Virus record (IMG/VR): IMGVR_UViG_3300035682_001186
Span: 1 to 64,000 of that record
From: a virus
Strand: one strand, 5' to 3'
Length of the DNA stretch: 64,000 nucleotides
Part shown: piece by piece, positions 8,157-17,029 of the stretch
How the letters are laid out: each line of letters starts with the position of its first letter
Numbering within the stretch: the first letter of the stretch is position 1
Translations under genes and position numbers: made by a program
Notes under the pieces: model-generated
Database searches by the model: none
Told to the model about the DNA's origin: nothing
The model's input: only the letters and a program-made list of their open reading frames with translations

Positions 8157-9539
8157 ATGGCAGCTTACTTTTATGACGAACAAATAAAGCGTTTTTTATT
8201 ACAATTTGCACGCATATTCAGCGAATGGAGTGTGACTTTTGGCACCGATCCAGCTGGTAATACAATTTATCATAGAGTACCTATTATATATGGTGATGGT
8301 AGTCGTCAAGCCGCCACTATTATCGCTAATAACTCGGCAAGTAATATGCCTAGTGCTCCTCAAATTGTTTATTATATTTCTGGTCTAGAATATGATCAAA
8401 CTAGAACACAAGATCCAACATTTGTAGATGTAACAAGTGTCAGACAACGTGCTTTTAATCAAGAAACTGGAGAATATGAAACTGTACAAGGTAATGCATT
8501 TACAGTAGAACGCTTAATGCCTGTGCCATATACTCTCAGAGTCACTGTAGACTTTTGGACTACTAACTATCAACAAAAACTTGAATTAATTGAACAAATG
8601 GCTGTATTGTTTAACCCAAGTTTAGAAATACAAAGCACAGATAACTTTTTAGATTGGACCAGTTTAAGTGTAGTATATCAAGATGGTCTTACATTTACTA
8701 GCAGAGCAATACCAATTGGAACTGGTAATCCCATTGATGTATTGACTTGGAAATTTTACATGCCAATTTGGATCAGTGCTTCAGTTAAAGTTAAAAAACT
8801 TGGTATCATTCAGAAAATTATTGCCAGTATTTATAGTGGAAAAGCATTGAGTGATATTCAAGATGATGATTTGTTATTGGGTACTAGACAAAAGATTACA
8901 CCATATGGATATCAACTATTATTGTTAGGTGATAATTTACAAATTTTACCAGCCAATAATCCAAATCAACCACCTAATACTTCATATGAAGTACCAACAG
9001 AACCACCAGGAACTGTATTTTGGCATAGTGTATTAAACGTATATGGTGTAATAAGACCCGGAGTTAGTATGATAGCTTTAGAAAATCCATATCTAAGTAC
9101 AGAAATCATGGGTACTATTGATTATGATCAATTTGATGATAGTTTGTTAACCTATAATATTGATCCAGATACTTTACCACAAAATACATTGGATCCAGTT
9201 GATAGTATTATTGATCCAACTCAAAAATATCCAGGAGAAGGTTTACCATCATCTATTTCTGGTCAACGTTACTTAATTGTTGCTGATATACCACATCAAA
9301 TAACATATAATTCACTACCCAATGCTTGGCCTGGATTAACCACTGGCGCAATCGCTGGGTCTATTATTGAATATGATGGAACTGAATGGTTTATTAGTTT
9401 TGATACTACTCAAATACAAGTTATGCAATTTGTAACCAATTTAACTAGTGGTGTTCAATATCGCTATATAGCCGATCAAGGTTGGATGAAGAGTTATGAA
9501 GGTTATTATAACCAAGGTGATTGGCGTATTATAATATAA
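8157..9539 (+). CDS. 15: Tail sheath stabilizer/completion protein, gp15-like
   Basis: Forms the terminator ring at the head-proximal end of the contracted or extended tail. The 460-residue protein starts MAAYFYDEQIKRFLLQFARIF, matching the gp15 pattern (YFYN..FRRY..L..LFS), and then has a strand HRVPIIYGDGSRQAA like T4 RVPITYAS. The core (residues ~125-220: LRVTVDFWTTNYQQKLELIEQM, FNPS) also fits gp15. T4 gp15 is 272 aa, so the last ~190 residues are an extension rich in Asp/Pro/Tyr. It has its own late box and an AGGAAA site, and the TAA overlaps the ATG of the Nudix gene. Confidence 0.78.
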   Translation: MAAYFYDEQIKRFLLQFARIFSEWSVTFGTDPAGNTIYHRVPIIYGDGSRQAATIIANNSASNMPSAPQIVYYISGLEYDQTRTQDPTFVDVTSVRQRAFNQETGEYETVQGNAFTVERLMPVPYTLRVTVDFWTTNYQQKLELIEQMAVLFNPSLEIQSTDNFLDWTSLSVVYQDGLTFTSRAIPIGTGNPIDVLTWKFYMPIWISASVKVKKLGIIQKIIASIYSGKALSDIQDDDLLLGTRQKITPYGYQLLLLGDNLQILPANNPNQPPNTSYEVPTEPPGTVFWHSVLNVYGVIRPGVSMIALENPYLSTEIMGTIDYDQFDDSLLTYNIDPDTLPQNTLDPVDSIIDPTQKYPGEGLPSSISGQRYLIVADIPHQITYNSLPNAWPGLTTGAIAGSIIEYDGTEWFISFDTTQIQVMQFVTNLTSGVQYRYIADQGWMKSYEGYYNQGDWRIII

Positions 9540-9967
9540 TGAGTAAAAGACAAGTTAACGGCGTAGGAGTAATGTTTTGCGCTCAATCTACTGGACGACA
9601 TTTATTTTTATTACGTAATGATAAGAATGTACATGTGTGGGGATTACCTGGTGGTAAAGTTGAACGCGATGAAACATTGTTAGAATCTTTACAACGTGAA
9701 TGTCATGAAGAAATAGATTATTGGCCAGAACAAGCTAAGTTATTTCCCATAGAACAGTTTACCAGCGAAGATAAAAACTTTGTTTATCATACATTTTATT
9801 GTATGTTATCAGATGAGTTTATACCAACATTAAATAATGAACATATTGGTTATGCATGGGTAGATGGTAAAACTTATCCAAAACCATTACATCGTGGATT
9901 ATTTGCTACATTGAATTATGATATCATTCAACAAAAAATAGATATAATTCAACAAGCCATTAAATGA
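9539..9967 (+). CDS. Nudix hydrolase
   Basis: Hydrolyses a nucleoside diphosphate linked to another group (substrate unknown; candidates are oxidised dNTPs, NAD, capped RNA or nucleotide sugars). The Nudix box is clear: G-K-V-E-R-D-E, seven residues, then RECHEE, at about residues 38-60, with Asp in place of the usual final Gly (EEID). 142 residues, normal for a minimal Nudix protein. The start is the ATG at 9539, which shares its first base with the stop of the gp15-like gene (TAATG), implying coupled translation. A strong bidirectional terminator follows directly. Confidence 0.85.
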   Translation: MSKRQVNGVGVMFCAQSTGRHLFLLRNDKNVHVWGLPGGKVERDETLLESLQRECHEEIDYWPEQAKLFPIEQFTSEDKNFVYHTFYCMLSDEFIPTLNNEHIGYAWVDGKTYPKPLHRGLFATLNYDIIQQKIDIIQQAIK

Positions 9968-9968
9968 C

Positions 9969-9990
9969 AAAAGCCGCTTAAGCGGCTTTT
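9969..9990. terminator. Bidirectional intrinsic terminator
   Basis: Perfect inverted repeat with arms AAAAGCCGCTT and AAGCGGCTTTT, T-runs on both strands, between the convergent Nudix gene and the 10007-10528 gene. Confidence 0.85.
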
Positions 9991-10006
9991 TGTTGTCAGT
10001 ACTATA

Positions 10007-10528
10007 TTAAACTGTAGGTAACAATAGTATTGGATATAGTCCAGGTGGTGTTAATGAACCAGGTTGTGGAGCGGCATTAGCAGCAACAAAACTTGGATAG
10101 TATGCATCACCCAACTCTAAATTCACTGATGTAACTGGGCTATTAGTAATATTTCCTTGATCGGCAAAAGCCACACAGTATTCATTTGTAACAACAGCAA
10201 GAATAACATTTGCACTTGCCGCGTCTGTTCCAACAATTGTCATTTGACCAGCTGATACTGGAGTAAGACTATTGGTTACATAACAAATTCCTTGTTGTTC
10301 TGGATTTGCAACGTTAGCCACTAGATACTTATATGTACCTTTTTGACGAACAATATAACTTGCTCCGCTGGCATATTGACTAGGAGCATATTCAATATTA
10401 GCGGTAACTTCCAATGTATTAATAGTGGCTACATCACCACCAACGATACCAATATTACCGATTTCTGTCTGATTTGATATACCAATGTCAACAGTAGTTG
10501 TTTTTGCGATTTTTAGTGGGCGACCCAT
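10007..10528 (-). CDS. Putative small virion protein, unknown function
   Basis: 173-residue protein starting MGRPLKIAK, followed by Gly/Val/Thr-rich sequence predicted to be all beta (AATINTLEV, YIVRQKGTYKYLVAN, VILAVVTNEYCVAFAD). No enzyme motif, signal peptide or membrane segment. I recognise the MGRPLKIAK start from T4-like phages, where it is annotated as hypothetical or structural. It has its own late box (10571-10578), an AAGGAAAA ribosome site and a terminator at its end, so it is a single-gene late unit; a decoration or tail-accessory role is inference. Confidence 0.65.
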   Translation of the reverse strand: MGRPLKIAKTTTVDIGISNQTEIGNIGIVGGDVATINTLEVTANIEYAPSQYASGASYIVRQKGTYKYLVANVANPEQQGICYVTNSLTPVSAGQMTIVGTDAASANVILAVVTNEYCVAFADQGNITNSPVTSVNLELGDAYYPSFVAANAAPQPGSLTPPGLYPILLLPTV

Positions 10529-10570
10529 GTTATTTTCCTTATGAATTATAGAGTGTTACTCTGTTATATA

Positions 10571-10578
10571 TATTTATC
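10571..10578 (-). promoter_or_regulatory. Late promoter box for the 10007-10528 gene
   Basis: The minus strand reads GATAAATA, ~43 nt upstream of the ATG at 10528. The leader holds a small hairpin (AGAGT/ACTCT, 10550-10562). Confidence 0.55.
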
Positions 10579-10595
10579 ATTTTGAACCAAAATTA

Positions 10596-11348
10596 CTAGT
10601 TCATGTTTGTAAATTTAGGAGTCATGAAAACCCATGTCATGGTACTAGGTCTAGACTCACAACATAGTAACATTTTATCACTATCACATAAATCAAAAAG
10701 AATGTCAATATAAGGATTTTTAGCACTTTGAGATATAGGATAAACATCATGAGTATCTTTAAATCTTTCTATAATTAAATCTGTAGTCCCAGATATATTA
10801 CAATCATGACTTTCTACAATAACTGTAGATTTAATTAACTCTGGAATCAAATCAAAATCTAATAAAACTCGCTCATGACCTTCTACATCCATTATAATAA
10901 AAGGTCGTTCGCTTTTTTCTAAATAACTACGTATATTTTCAACAGAACAATCTGTATTAAATTGTACATTGTTTATATTATTTTTATTGGCATTTTCTCT
11001 ACAAATAGAGATTGCCGTAGAGTTAATATCAAATAATACACATAATGTATTAGGAAGATTTCTTGCTATTCCCAATCCATAATATCCTTCCGCACACCCA
11101 ATATTGAGAACAACATCAAAATTTTTAACTTTTGTTAACTGATCAATAACAGGATATAATTCATTTTCATAAATTCCTAATAACTTACCAGCCGTATCAC
11201 CATCACCCCAACTAAATTTACGAACAATAGACATTCCAGTAAAGGGACCTTGATAAACTTTACCATTAGTTCTTTCGTAAATAATATCTAACAACTCAGT
11301 CTTACGTTGCCAACCCCATTGAATATAATTGTTTAATGCTTCGCTCAT
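10596..11348 (-). CDS. SAM-dependent methyltransferase of the glycan cassette
   Basis: 250-residue class I methyltransferase. The SAM-binding loop is VLNIGCAEGYYGLGIAR (residues ~78-94), followed by an acidic end of strand 2 (LFDIN) and IIMDVEGHE (residues ~150-158), resembling FkbM-type enzymes that methylate sugar hydroxyls. The start is the ATG at 11348, which overlaps the TGA of the upstream glycosyltransferase by 4 nt (ATGA); an earlier in-frame start is less likely. It is the last gene of the cassette. A sugar or glycan substrate is inferred from neighbours. Confidence 0.78.
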   Translation of the reverse strand: MSEALNNYIQWGWQRKTELLDIIYERTNGKVYQGPFTGMSIVRKFSWGDGDTAGKLLGIYENELYPVIDQLTKVKNFDVVLNIGCAEGYYGLGIARNLPNTLCVLFDINSTAISICRENANKNNINNVQFNTDCSVENIRSYLEKSERPFIIMDVEGHERVLLDFDLIPELIKSTVIVESHDCNISGTTDLIIERFKDTHDVYPISQSAKNPYIDILFDLCDSDKMLLCCESRPSTMTWVFMTPKFTNMN

Positions 11349-12226
11349 TGTACTAACTCCACCCAATATTTAATTACATTAGACCAATCATATAGTTTGG
11401 CATGTTTTTGTGTTTCCAGACATTTTTTACGATATTCTTCTGGATTATCTTTATAATATGTTAATAATTGTTCTGTTTCATTTAAGAAATGTTTTTCATC
11501 TATTGATACTGTATGACCAGTATTACCTGATTTAGATAACCATATTCCCACTGGTGTACTAATTACTAATTTACCAGCAGCACTGGCTTCTAATGCTGGT
11601 AAACCTGCTCCCTCTTCTGTACTAGCAATAATTACAGCATCAACTGTTTTATAATAACCTTGCATAGTTACATAATTGTTATGATATGTTACCGCTGGTT
11701 TAAGATCAAGATTAGTTCTTTGTGAAACTTCTTCAATTAACCAATAACGCTTGATATCTTTATGAATAGCATTATCACTAATAGTTCCGGAATAACCAAT
11801 AGTTTTTAATTCTATACTTGGCTCACTAACAAATGATTCATAGTTAATACCAATTGGAACTACCATTGGAACTCTATCAATATTAAGTAATATACTTTGT
11901 TCAAGTAACCAATCACTAACTACACCATAATTATGTAAACGTTTTCTATTATCTGGAGAAAATATATTTAAATGATGTAAGTCACGAACTGCATGTGCTA
12001 CTACTATACATTTTTCTGGGACAATACCAAATTTGTCAATCAATAAAGAAATACCATAAGGATTAGCAACAAAGTAATCAATATTGTCGCTTAATTCCTG
12101 AATTTCTTGTTTATTATAATTTATATTCCATGATAGAACAGTAGCGTTGACTTCATGTTCAAATAGATACTTAGTTAATTCATAATGAATTACACCGAAA
12201 GCCCATTCAGGCTCGGTGTAAAACAC
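11345..12226 (-). CDS. Glycosyltransferase, GT-B fold (GT4-like)
   Basis: 293-residue glycosyltransferase. The C-terminal nucleotide-sugar domain carries an EX7E motif (E-GAGLPAL-E, residues ~208-216) followed by ASAAGKLVISTPVGIW, typical of retaining GT4 enzymes. The N-terminal acceptor domain is short (VVAHAVRDLHHL). It starts with GTG at 12226, whose first base is the last base of the preceding stop (TAGTG), so translation is probably coupled. Cytoplasmic, no membrane segment. Donor and acceptor unknown. Confidence 0.83.
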   Translation of the reverse strand: MFYTEPEWAFGVIHYELTKYLFEHEVNATVLSWNINYNKQEIQELSDNIDYFVANPYGISLLIDKFGIVPEKCIVVAHAVRDLHHLNIFSPDNRKRLHNYGVVSDWLLEQSILLNIDRVPMVVPIGINYESFVSEPSIELKTIGYSGTISDNAIHKDIKRYWLIEEVSQRTNLDLKPAVTYHNNYVTMQGYYKTVDAVIIASTEEGAGLPALEASAAGKLVISTPVGIWLSKSGNTGHTVSIDEKHFLNETEQLLTYYKDNPEEYRKKCLETQKHAKLYDWSNVIKYWVELVQ

Positions 12227-13386
12227 TATTCTTTTTTTTTACTTTCATCTACTCTGAGATGTTCAAGATGTGTAGGATATGCTTTGTATAACCAATCAAG
12301 ATTTTCTCTTTCTGGATGATCTTGATACCAACCTTTTCCTTCATGAACATCTAATACCATTTGAAAATATTCTTCATACATTGGTGCAACTTTATCTAGT
12401 GTAAAGTTCTCGGCATAATCACGACAATTACGTGGATCAATTTTATCAATGTTTTTGGCTGCCCAAACAAATTGATCAAATGTACGACAACGATATCCAG
12501 TTACACCATGAATATTGTTTTCAACAAATGAACCCCAATCACATGTGATTGTTGGTGTTCCAGACATAAGTAATTCAACTTGAACTCCACCAAACGGTTC
12601 TATATATTGACTAGCAATAAAAGCACCTTTGGCATTAGACATTAAATCTTTACGTTTTTCAACGTCAGCATATCCAACAAATTCTACATGTGGCGGGAAT
12701 GTACGACCCTCAGGATTTTGACCCGCAATAATCAATTTAGCACCAATTTCACCTGCTACTTGAACTGCAATATCAACACCTTTGCCACTATATACTCGAC
12801 CTAAGAATAAGAAGTAATCTTGTTTCTTTTCTTTAAATTCAAAGTCATCTGGATCAAAGTAATTAGGTATAACTACATCATACCAATCTTGCTTACATGT
12901 ACCAACTGCATCAAGACCATAATAGGCATGATAGATAGCATAACTTTCAAAAATCTTCCAACGTGCCCAATGACCGCCTGCATATCCAATACCTGGTTCT
13001 ACACAAATCAAATCTGGATGAGCATCACATACTGGTCTTGTACCAGAACCCCAAAATGGTAAAATAAAATCATTTGGTTGTTTACGTTTACCCACTTCTT
13101 CAATGGCATTTTTAAAGAATGTTTGATAAGCATGATCACCCATATCATACGTGAAGAAGTTTGTTCTCCAATCATAATCACCATAAGCGATTTTAAAATC
13201 TTCATTAGTTAGTACTGACACATGTTCAGTACATATTAAATCACTATCTTCATGACCATAGTGAATAACTGTATGACCACGTTCAGTCATCATTTTACCA
13301 AACTTAACTACTTTTTGTGTATAGGCACAAGCGTTAAATTCTTTACTACTTACCGTGTGCGGTAATCCTAAGATATGAAAGCGCAT
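12226..13386 (-). CDS. Glycosyltransferase, GT-B fold (GT4)
   Basis: 386-residue GT-B enzyme. The C-terminal domain has [19 protein letters not shown] (residues ~196-214), then a clear EX7E motif in [18 protein letters not shown]. The N-terminal domain begins [11 protein letters not shown] with the usual GxH-like loop. A C-terminal Glu/Lys tail is present. It abuts the kinase/nucleotidyltransferase gene with no spacer (TAA then ATG). Transfers an unknown sugar; cassette context implies virion or fibre glycan synthesis (inference). Confidence 0.85.
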   Translation of the reverse strand: MRFHILGLPHTVSSKEFNACAYTQKVVKFGKMMTERGHTVIHYGHEDSDLICTEHVSVLTNEDFKIAYGDYDWRTNFFTYDMGDHAYQTFFKNAIEEVGKRKQPNDFILPFWGSGTRPVCDAHPDLICVEPGIGYAGGHWARWKIFESYAIYHAYYGLDAVGTCKQDWYDVVIPNYFDPDDFEFKEKKQDYFLFLGRVYSGKGVDIAVQVAGEIGAKLIIAGQNPEGRTFPPHVEFVGYADVEKRKDLMSNAKGAFIASQYIEPFGGVQVELLMSGTPTITCDWGSFVENNIHGVTGYRCRTFDQFVWAAKNIDKIDPRNCRDYAENFTLDKVAPMYEEYFQMVLDVHEGKGWYQDHPERENLDWLYKAYPTHLEHLRVDESKKKE

Positions 13387-14190
13387 TTATTTTAGTCCCA
13401 TTTTTTTACGAATTTGTGTACCACTAATACTAGTAATGTTTTCATCAAAATATTCTTCACCACTAGTATATCCAACACCACGACCCCAACCAATATGTAC
13501 AATATTTGGAACAACTTGTATTTCATATTGACCCTGATATAATGGATCTAAATCTTTACGAATAAAGTTTTTAACTTGAGTAACTGCAAATGGATTACTA
13601 TCATTCCAACCCTGTACATCACGAATTTGAATTACTACTTGACCAGATTTTTCTAACAATCTTTCAAATAAGGCACGATGACCTTCATGCCATGGTTGCC
13701 AACGACCTAACATTTGTACTGTTTCTTTTTTCCAATCAAATACTGGTCTACGTTGATTATTTAAAATTTTCAAAGCAATATATTCACACCATTTGTTGGC
13801 ATCTTGTTCAGTAACTCTAAAATCATAAATTTCAGGTTGAATAAAAACTTTGTTAGTATCTTCAAACCGACCTTGTTCAATAGTATCTACCCAAATAGTC
13901 CAATCAGCTTTAAAGTTATTACGCATTTCTACTAATGGTGCAACGAAATCACAAATAACATAATCGGCAGTTGACTTTTCAGCCAATTCTGCCATACGTA
14001 AACTTTGACGAATACGACCTGTTTCAGTGAAATCCCAATCGTTAAACTTTTTTCTAACATCATCAGCATTAAACCATTCTACAGTAATGCCCATGCCTTC
14101 ATATTTAATATCCTGAAGATAATTCTTGAGTGATATTGCCAATGTAGTTTTACCTGCACCAGGCAATCCCATAATTAATATCTTTTTCAT
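13387..14190 (-). CDS. APS-kinase-like / HxGH nucleotidylyltransferase fusion
   Basis: 267-residue two-domain enzyme. The N-terminal half is an adenylylsulfate-kinase-like P-loop kinase: Walker A GLPGAGKT (residues 8-15), FNADDVRKKF in place of DGDNxR, then IRQSLRMAELAE and VICDFVAPLVEMR, as in CysC. The C-terminal half (residues ~155-267) has GRWQPWHEGH (HxGH, residues ~160-169) and SISGTQIR near the end, the two motifs of adenylyl/cytidylyltransferases and, loosely, of ATP sulfurylase. The domain order is that of PAPS synthetase. With two sulfotransferase genes nearby, PAPS supply is an attractive role, but a sugar-kinase/NDP-sugar role cannot be excluded. Ribosome site AAGG. Confidence 0.75.
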   Translation of the reverse strand: MKKILIMGLPGAGKTTLAISLKNYLQDIKYEGMGITVEWFNADDVRKKFNDWDFTETGRIRQSLRMAELAEKSTADYVICDFVAPLVEMRNNFKADWTIWVDTIEQGRFEDTNKVFIQPEIYDFRVTEQDANKWCEYIALKILNNQRRPVFDWKKETVQMLGRWQPWHEGHRALFERLLEKSGQVVIQIRDVQGWNDSNPFAVTQVKNFIRKDLDPLYQGQYEIQVVPNIVHIGWGRGVGYTSGEEYFDENITSISGTQIRKKMGLK

Positions 14191-14204
14191 GTTAGACCTT
14201 TTGA

Positions 14205-14426
14205 TTATTCTGATGGTTGATCTGTTTGTTTTGCGGCGTCAATAGCGGTCAATTGTTGATTAGTTTGATCAACAATAACTTGTCTTAATGGCCAGACACC
14301 AGTTTCAGTTGGTAATTTACCAAGTGCATTAACAACTGCATTAATTTGTTCAAAATTCAATACTAATTGAATAATAACTGGGTCTGGTTGTTGTGATACT
14401 TCTGGTTGTTGTGTTTGTTCTGTCAT
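14205..14426 (-). CDS. Small conserved phage protein
   Basis: 73 residues: a Gln/Pro-rich N-terminus, then IIQLVLNFEQINAVVNALGKLPTETGVWPLRQVIVDQTNQQL, a helical pattern (VNxVxNALGxLP) seen in small hypothetical proteins of many tailed phages, often near tail genes. No function is known to me. It sits between a sulfotransferase and the kinase gene with gaps of 9 and 14 nt, so it is part of the same transcript. Ribosome site AAGGAAAC precedes the ATG. Confidence 0.65.
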   Translation of the reverse strand: MTEQTQQPEVSQQPDPVIIQLVLNFEQINAVVNALGKLPTETGVWPLRQVIVDQTNQQLTAIDAAKQTDQPSE

Positions 14427-14435
14427 GATGTTTCC

Positions 14436-15335
14436 TTAAAGTTGTTTGTTTAATCTAGGTAACGATTTTGTTACAGTTGATTGTTGTCTGACGATATTAT
14501 TTATATCGCTTGAATTGATCCAATTTAATTGTTTACGTAAATCATCAAACCCATCCTTCCAAAAAGTAGATGATGAATATTGATGCCATAAATCATTTGG
14601 TAAAATTGGTCTACGTTGTTTAAATTCTACACGCTTTCTGACTTTATGTAATCCTTCAATCTTGACACCAACATCAAATTCATCATATGAATCTTCTACA
14701 TTATTAAAATCATGTTCAAACCATGATTCTCCAAGAAAATTATAAATCTTCTTCATAACTATTAATGGATTTTTAACCAAATCATCATATTCAACATAAC
14801 AAATTTGATCACGTTCATTACAAAATAATGATTGTTTAACATTTGCTAATGGCCCAGCAACATATCCAGTAAAATTAGGTAAATTACCCATTAACATATT
14901 AGTTCGTTCATATACAGATAAATTCGGTTGATGATGATATAATGCTTTAACTGTATATGGATTCTTAGCATTCAATTGTTCAAAACTATCTAAAATCCAT
15001 GGTATTTCTCTAATACATATAATCATTTTAAAATCTGGATATAAATCTTTTAATAATGATGTGGCTCCAGACCAACCACGATTCGTATTAAAACAAACTT
15101 CATTACTTTCATTATAAAATGTATCAAATATATTTCTAATAATTTCTTTACGTTTTTCAATTGTAATAGTAGTATCTATTCCAACAGATGTATTAGTAGA
15201 ATCTATAATTGCAGTTGCATATCCTTGTATTACATCACTGATACCAGCAGTAAATCTAGGATTTTGTTTTAAAATTGCACTTAATAGTGTTGTTCCACTA
15301 CGAGGCAATCCAGATATGAAATTATATTTTCTCAT
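14436..15335 (-). CDS. Sulfotransferase family protein 1
   Basis: 299-residue PAPS-dependent sulfotransferase-like protein. The 5'-phosphosulfate loop is GLPRSGTTLL (residues 9-18). The 3'-phosphate region is MIICIREIPWILDSF (residues ~103-117), and YVEYDDLVKNPLIVMKKIYNFLG (~185-207) is the characteristic family segment. The family moves sulfate from PAPS to a hydroxyl or amino group of a glycan or other acceptor. It shares one base with the stop of the carbamoyltransferase (TAATG), so translation is coupled. Substrate inferred to be a glycan from the neighbours. Confidence 0.84.
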   Translation of the reverse strand: MRKYNFISGLPRSGTTLLSAILKQNPRFTAGISDVIQGYATAIIDSTNTSVGIDTTITIEKRKEIIRNIFDTFYNESNEVCFNTNRGWSGATSLLKDLYPDFKMIICIREIPWILDSFEQLNAKNPYTVKALYHHQPNLSVYERTNMLMGNLPNFTGYVAGPLANVKQSLFCNERDQICYVEYDDLVKNPLIVMKKIYNFLGESWFEHDFNNVEDSYDEFDVGVKIEGLHKVRKRVEFKQRRPILPNDLWHQYSSSTFWKDGFDDLRKQLNWINSSDINNIVRQQSTVTKSLPRLNKQL

Positions 15336-17029
15336 TATTTACTAATTAGTTTTCCAATTTCTGGCAAATACAAATAATTAATATCACTATTCAGAATAGT
15401 TACAAAAGCATCAACTAAACTTTCTACTAATGGTTGACCAGCTAAATTAAAACTTGTATTCATTACCATTGGAATTTGTGTTCTATTATAAAATGCTTCA
15501 ATCAAACGATAGTAATGTAAATTTTGTGCTTCAGTAACAGTTTGAACACGACATGTATTATCTACATGACATACGGCAGGAATTTCATTTACTTTATCTG
15601 GCCAAACATTAACTGCATACATCATAAATGGACTTGATTTCATTCCAGCCATATCAAACCATGTTGAAGCATGTTCTTCCATAACACTACCAGCAAATGG
15701 TCTAAACCATTCTCTACGTTTAACTTGATTAACAAAATCTTTACCATCTACTCTACGTGGATCAAATAATATTGAACGATTACCTAATGCTCTTGGTCCA
15801 GCTTCCGCGGCCCCTTGAAATAAAGCAACAATATTACCATCATCAATCAATTGTGCTACAGTATCATATGTTACATCTGATACTTTAAGATTTGGTACTT
15901 GTTGTAATAAATTATCTAACTGATCATAGTTTGGATGTACACCAAGATATACACTAGTTAACTCTCTTAATTGTACTTCATTTGAGTGATTATGCCAAGC
16001 ATATTTGGCTAAACCAATAGCAGTTCCACCATCATGTGCAATTGGATCAATATAGAAATTAATATCGGGAAAATGTTTAACATACTTATAATTGGCCACA
16101 CAGTTTAAACCAAATCCACCACTAATAATAATATTACGTTCACCAGTAATATCAATTGCCTTTTCAATAAGAGCAATCATTTGTTCTTCAGTTTGTCTTT
16201 GAATCTTATATGCCAAATTCTTATCAATATCACGACATAATGAAAAATCATTATGCCATTCTTTTGGATCATTAAATCGTTTTAAGTATGGATTATGATT
16301 CTCGTCAATATGTGCACCAGCAGGATATCTAGGAATCAATAAGTTCTTATTACCTTTTCCATTAATAAAGAAATCTGGAATATCTACATCTTCTGTACCA
16401 TATGGACTTAGACCCATAGTTTTACCAGCTTCAATAAATCCAAAACCAAGATAATCTGATACGGCCTCATAGGCTTTAGTAATGGTTACAGTATTATCAA
16501 ACTCTTGTATACCATTATCATAGTACATGGCATTACCATCGCTATAACGCTTGTATACAGCGTTAAACTCATGTGGATATGAACAGTAGTAAATTGATTC
16601 AGTTTCGTATCCAGATGCAATTGGACCATTTTCTCCAATTTGTTCTTGATGTACTGAACCAGCACCATCTACAATTACGGCTGCAGCAGTATCAAAACCA
16701 CTACTATAAAAACTGGCACTAGCATGACCCAAATGATGTAAATGTCCAAGATTTGTTACTTTAACATTTGGACAACTTTTTCTAACCAATGCTGTATATG
16801 GATCTTCTCCAGTCCATGGTAATTGTGGTAATTGTGAATTAGTACCACCAATAATTAACTCATCAACTACATGATTATTCAATACATGAACAATAGCCTT
16901 AAATGGATTACCATCATATTTACTTCTAGATAGTCGTTCTTCTTCTGTATAGTATACTAATTCACCATCAACTACTAATGCCGCTGATCCATTATGTCCT
17001 GGATTAATTGCTAAAATTGTATATCCCAT
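15335..17029 (-). CDS. Carbamoyltransferase, NodU/CmcH family
   Basis: Transfers a carbamoyl group from carbamoyl phosphate (via carbamoyl-AMP) to a hydroxyl, usually of a sugar. The 564-residue length matches the family. The N-terminal Kae1-like domain has LAINPGHNGSAALVVDG (residues ~5-21), metal-binding HLHHLGHASASFYSSGF (~97-113) and VDGAGS. An ISGGFGLNCVANYKY segment is at ~300. The C-terminal YrdC-like domain has AAEAGPRALGNRSIL (~407) and NTSFNLAGQPLV (~523). All key histidines and the GPRALGNRS motif are present, so it should be active. One-base overlaps on both sides place it inside the cassette operon. Confidence 0.92.
   Translation of the reverse strand: MGYTILAINPGHNGSAALVVDGELVYYTEEERLSRSKYDGNPFKAIVHVLNNHVVDELIIGGTNSQLPQLPWTGEDPYTALVRKSCPNVKVTNLGHLHHLGHASASFYSSGFDTAAAVIVDGAGSVHQEQIGENGPIASGYETESIYYCSYPHEFNAVYKRYSDGNAMYYDNGIQEFDNTVTITKAYEAVSDYLGFGFIEAGKTMGLSPYGTEDVDIPDFFINGKGNKNLLIPRYPAGAHIDENHNPYLKRFNDPKEWHNDFSLCRDIDKNLAYKIQRQTEEQMIALIEKAIDITGERNIIISGGFGLNCVANYKYVKHFPDINFYIDPIAHDGGTAIGLAKYAWHNHSNEVQLRELTSVYLGVHPNYDQLDNLLQQVPNLKVSDVTYDTVAQLIDDGNIVALFQGAAEAGPRALGNRSILFDPRRVDGKDFVNQVKRREWFRPFAGSVMEEHASTWFDMAGMKSSPFMMYAVNVWPDKVNEIPAVCHVDNTCRVQTVTEAQNLHYYRLIEAFYNRTQIPMVMNTSFNLAGQPLVESLVDAFVTILNSDINYLYLPEIGKLISK

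Noticed and set aside
14205-14426. Toxin-antitoxin or anti-CRISPR role for the 73-residue protein
   Set aside because: No partner gene or diagnostic motif; the pattern fits a widespread small phage protein of unknown function.
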